DNA of 7,024 nucleotides from Verrucomicrobia bacterium UBA4286 (GTDB lineage: Bacteria; Verrucomicrobiota; Kiritimatiellia; RFP12; UBA1067): contig DGVK01000145.1 in NCBI GenBank assembly GCA_002395905.1, forward strand, positions 1-7,024, read 5' to 3'. The position numbers and the translations under genes are program-made. Shown in pieces: positions 6,156-7,024 of this stretch (positions within the stretch are counted from its first letter, which is position 1; every line of letters begins with the position of its first letter). The notes under the pieces are model-generated. The model was given only the letters and a program-made list of their open reading frames with translations. It was not told the DNA's origin and searched no databases.

Positions 6156-6841
6156 AGATAGGTGTTTTCGGAGGCAGTTTCAACCCGGTCCATTCGGGTC
6201 ATGTGGGGCTTGCGCGCAAAGCCGTCGAGGAACTCGCGCTGGACAGGCTTGCCGTCATACCGGCGGCGACCAGTCCGTTCAAGACGGACGCCAAGGGCGA
6301 CGTGCTTGCGCCCGAACTGCGGCTCATGCTCGTTCGGGCGGCGTTCAACGGTATCGAGAAGGTGGAGGTCGACGACCGCGAGCTCAGGCGCGGCGGCGTT
6401 TCATACGCGATCGATACAGTCCGCGAGATCGCGGCGGAGAACCCCGGCGCCGAAATAATCTTTCTCGTCGGGGAGGATTCGCTTGAAGGCCTGCCGCACT
6501 GGAAGGACTACGACGAGCTTGTGAAGCTCTGCTCCTTCAAGGCGTATCCGCGAACAAGCGAATCGTCTACGGAGGTGCGCCGCAGAATCGCGGCGGGCGA
6601 GAGCCTGGACGCGCTGGTCCCCGAGGCTGTCGCGCTGTTTCTCAAATACGGGGTGCGCGAGTCGGATGACTCCAAGATCGTCGCGGCGGTTCGCGCGGGG
6701 CTGGTGAGGAAAGGCGGGTACTGTCCGTGCAGGCTGCCGAAGCTGCCGGAGTTCTTCTGTCCGTGCGACGAATTCAAGGGACAGCTCGCCGACCCTGCGT
6801 ACAAAGGCCTCTGCCACTGCAGGCTGTATTTGAAGCCGTAA
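6152..6841 (+). CDS. nadD: Nicotinate-nucleotide adenylyltransferase fused to an FTR-like 4Fe-4S domain
   Basis: Residues 1 to about 169 form NadD, which joins nicotinate mononucleotide and ATP to make deamido-NAD in NAD synthesis. The HIGH-type nucleotidyltransferase motif is GGSFNPVHSGH (7-17), followed by VIPAATSPFK (35-44), SYAIDTV (84-90), FLVGEDSLEGLPHWKDYDEL (104-123) and ESSTEVRRRI (137-146) for the usual SSTxIR. The stretch before SST is about 15-20 residues shorter than in B. subtilis NadD. From about residue 172 the protein continues into a second domain with Cys191-Pro-Cys193, Cys203-Pro-Cys205 and Cys221-His-Cys223. This is the CPC...CPC...CHC signature of the ferredoxin-thioredoxin reductase catalytic chain. 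The start codon overlaps the proC stop, and AAAGGAG (6140-6146) lies 5 bases upstream. The reading frame is continuous with no internal start, so this is one polypeptide. The NadD call is firm; the tail assignment rests on motif and spacing. Confidence 0.9.
   Translation: MKIGVFGGSFNPVHSGHVGLARKAVEELALDRLAVIPAATSPFKTDAKGDVLAPELRLMLVRAAFNGIEKVEVDDRELRRGGVSYAIDTVREIAAENPGAEIIFLVGEDSLEGLPHWKDYDELVKLCSFKAYPRTSESSTEVRRRIAAGESLDALVPEAVALFLKYGVRESDDSKIVAAVRAGLVRKGGYCPCRLPKLPEFFCPCDEFKGQLADPAYKGLCHCRLYLKP
6665..6838 (+). other. C-terminal domain of NadD resembling the FTR catalytic beta chain
   Basis: This covers residues 172-229 of the fusion protein. A short helical stretch (SDDSKIVAAVRAGLVRKGG) leads into CPC-X9-CPC-X15-CHC and ends RLYLKP. 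In plant and cyanobacterial FTR the pattern is CPC-X16-CPC-X8-CHC: four of these cysteines bind a 4Fe-4S cluster and two form the redox-active disulfide. By analogy Cys191, 203, 205 and 221 would hold the cluster, and Cys193 with Cys223 would form the disulfide. The altered spacing and the GGYCPCR and CHCxLYxK ends resemble, from memory, the short stand-alone FTR-like proteins of anaerobic bacteria. The function on NadD is unknown. Confidence 0.75.
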
Positions 6842-6943
6842 AGCTCCCGGCGCAGCCCGGCCGGTGGCGGGACTATGCCGGTTTGCCGTTCTTCCTGGCC
6901 GCGGCGCGGGTTGCGCTTGCGCGCGACCGTGTTAAGTGTTGCC

Positions 6944-6985
6944 ATTGTTGCCAATCCCAATTCCCAATTTCCAATTGGCAACATT
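6944..6985. repeat. Imperfect inverted repeat with an 18-base loop
   Basis: ATTGTTGCCAAT at 6944-6955 is complementary to ATTGGCAACATT at 6974-6985 except at one position, so a 12-bp stem could form around 6956-6973. The loop itself carries CCCAATT twice in tandem (6956-6962, 6963-6969), followed by TCCAATT (6970-6976). No run of T follows the stem, so I do not call a terminator. Confidence 0.6.
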
Positions 6986-7024
6986 GATATTGACAATTGG
7001 CAACATTTTCACATTGGCAACATT
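6974..7024. repeat. Three direct copies of ATTGGCAACATT
   Basis: The identical 12-mer occurs at 6974-6985, 6996-7007 and 7013-7024; the first two copies extend to CAATTGGCAACATT. Start-to-start spacings are 22 and 17 bases, so this is neither a regular tandem array nor a CRISPR. Two diverged inverse copies lie upstream (about 6935-6946 and 6944-6955). The stretch is sharply AT-rich compared with the GC-rich genes and runs off the window. From 6842 to about 6930 the DNA is GC-rich and shows no gene or clear terminator. The repeats could be an intergenic repeat family, a protein-binding array or the edge of a small mobile element. Confidence 0.7.

Noticed and set aside
6651..6841. The FTR-like domain as a separate gene starting at the in-frame GTG near 6651
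   Set aside because: No ribosome binding site precedes it and the frame from nadD is continuous without a stop, so a fusion is the simpler reading.
6846..6881. GC-rich inverted stretches around CCGGCCGG after nadD as a transcription terminator
   Set aside because: The stems are short and mutually exclusive and no T-run follows; such pairings are common by chance in GC-rich DNA.
6727..6987. An 86-codon plus-strand frame overlapping the end of nadD and running into the repeats
   Set aside because: Its first half is a shifted reading of the FTR-like domain, its end is repeat DNA, and it has no ribosome binding site or family likeness.
6935..7024. A CRISPR array at the right edge
   Set aside because: The units are only 12 bases, occur in both orientations, and the spacings (22 and 17 bases start to start) are far too short and uneven.

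Overview
The window is a single plus-strand gene cluster of eight closely packed genes (72-6841). At most 23 bases separate any two of them, and the last pair overlaps by 4 bases. The DNA is GC-rich, with strong C/G preference at third codon positions. An Rnf complex together with a lipid A type acyltransferase points to a Gram-negative, probably anaerobic or fermentative bacterium. The style (GC-rich coding, Rnf, a short gut-anaerobe type FTR-like domain, TTGCCAATTGG-rich spacers) would suit Verrucomicrobiota/Kiritimatiellia or a similar PVC lineage. That placement is a low-confidence inference; no rRNA or marker gene is present to confirm it.

Layout. Bases 1-71 hold a TATAAT-type promoter just upstream of rnfA. 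Bases 72-4443 encode five subunits of the Rnf ferredoxin:NAD+ oxidoreductase in the order rnfA, rnfB, rnfC, rnfD, rnfG. This is the order of E. coli rsxABCDGE, but rnfE is absent: where it would be expected, after rnfG, lies an LpxL/HtrB-family acyltransferase (4451-5356). Next come proC (pyrroline-5-carboxylate reductase, 5367-6155) and nadD (nicotinate-nucleotide adenylyltransferase, 6152-6841). The nadD product carries at its C-terminus a compact Cys-rich domain of the ferredoxin-thioredoxin reductase catalytic (beta) type. Bases 6842-7024 are non-coding and turn abruptly AT-rich, with short direct and inverted repeats built on ATTGGCAACATT.

How the genes may work together. Rnf takes electrons from reduced ferredoxin, passes them to NAD+ and pumps Na+ or H+. 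ProC consumes NAD(P)H. NadD makes the dinucleotide precursor of NAD. The FTR-like tail is of a type that elsewhere uses reduced ferredoxin to reduce disulfides. The cluster therefore has a ferredoxin/NAD theme, with the acyltransferase as an outer-membrane passenger.

The NadD-FTR fusion is the most unusual item. Secondary oddities are the missing rnfE, an RnfB C-terminal ferredoxin module apparently reduced to one cluster, a Tyr replacing the usual catalytic acid in the acyltransferase HxGNW motif, and a likely leaderless start for rnfA.
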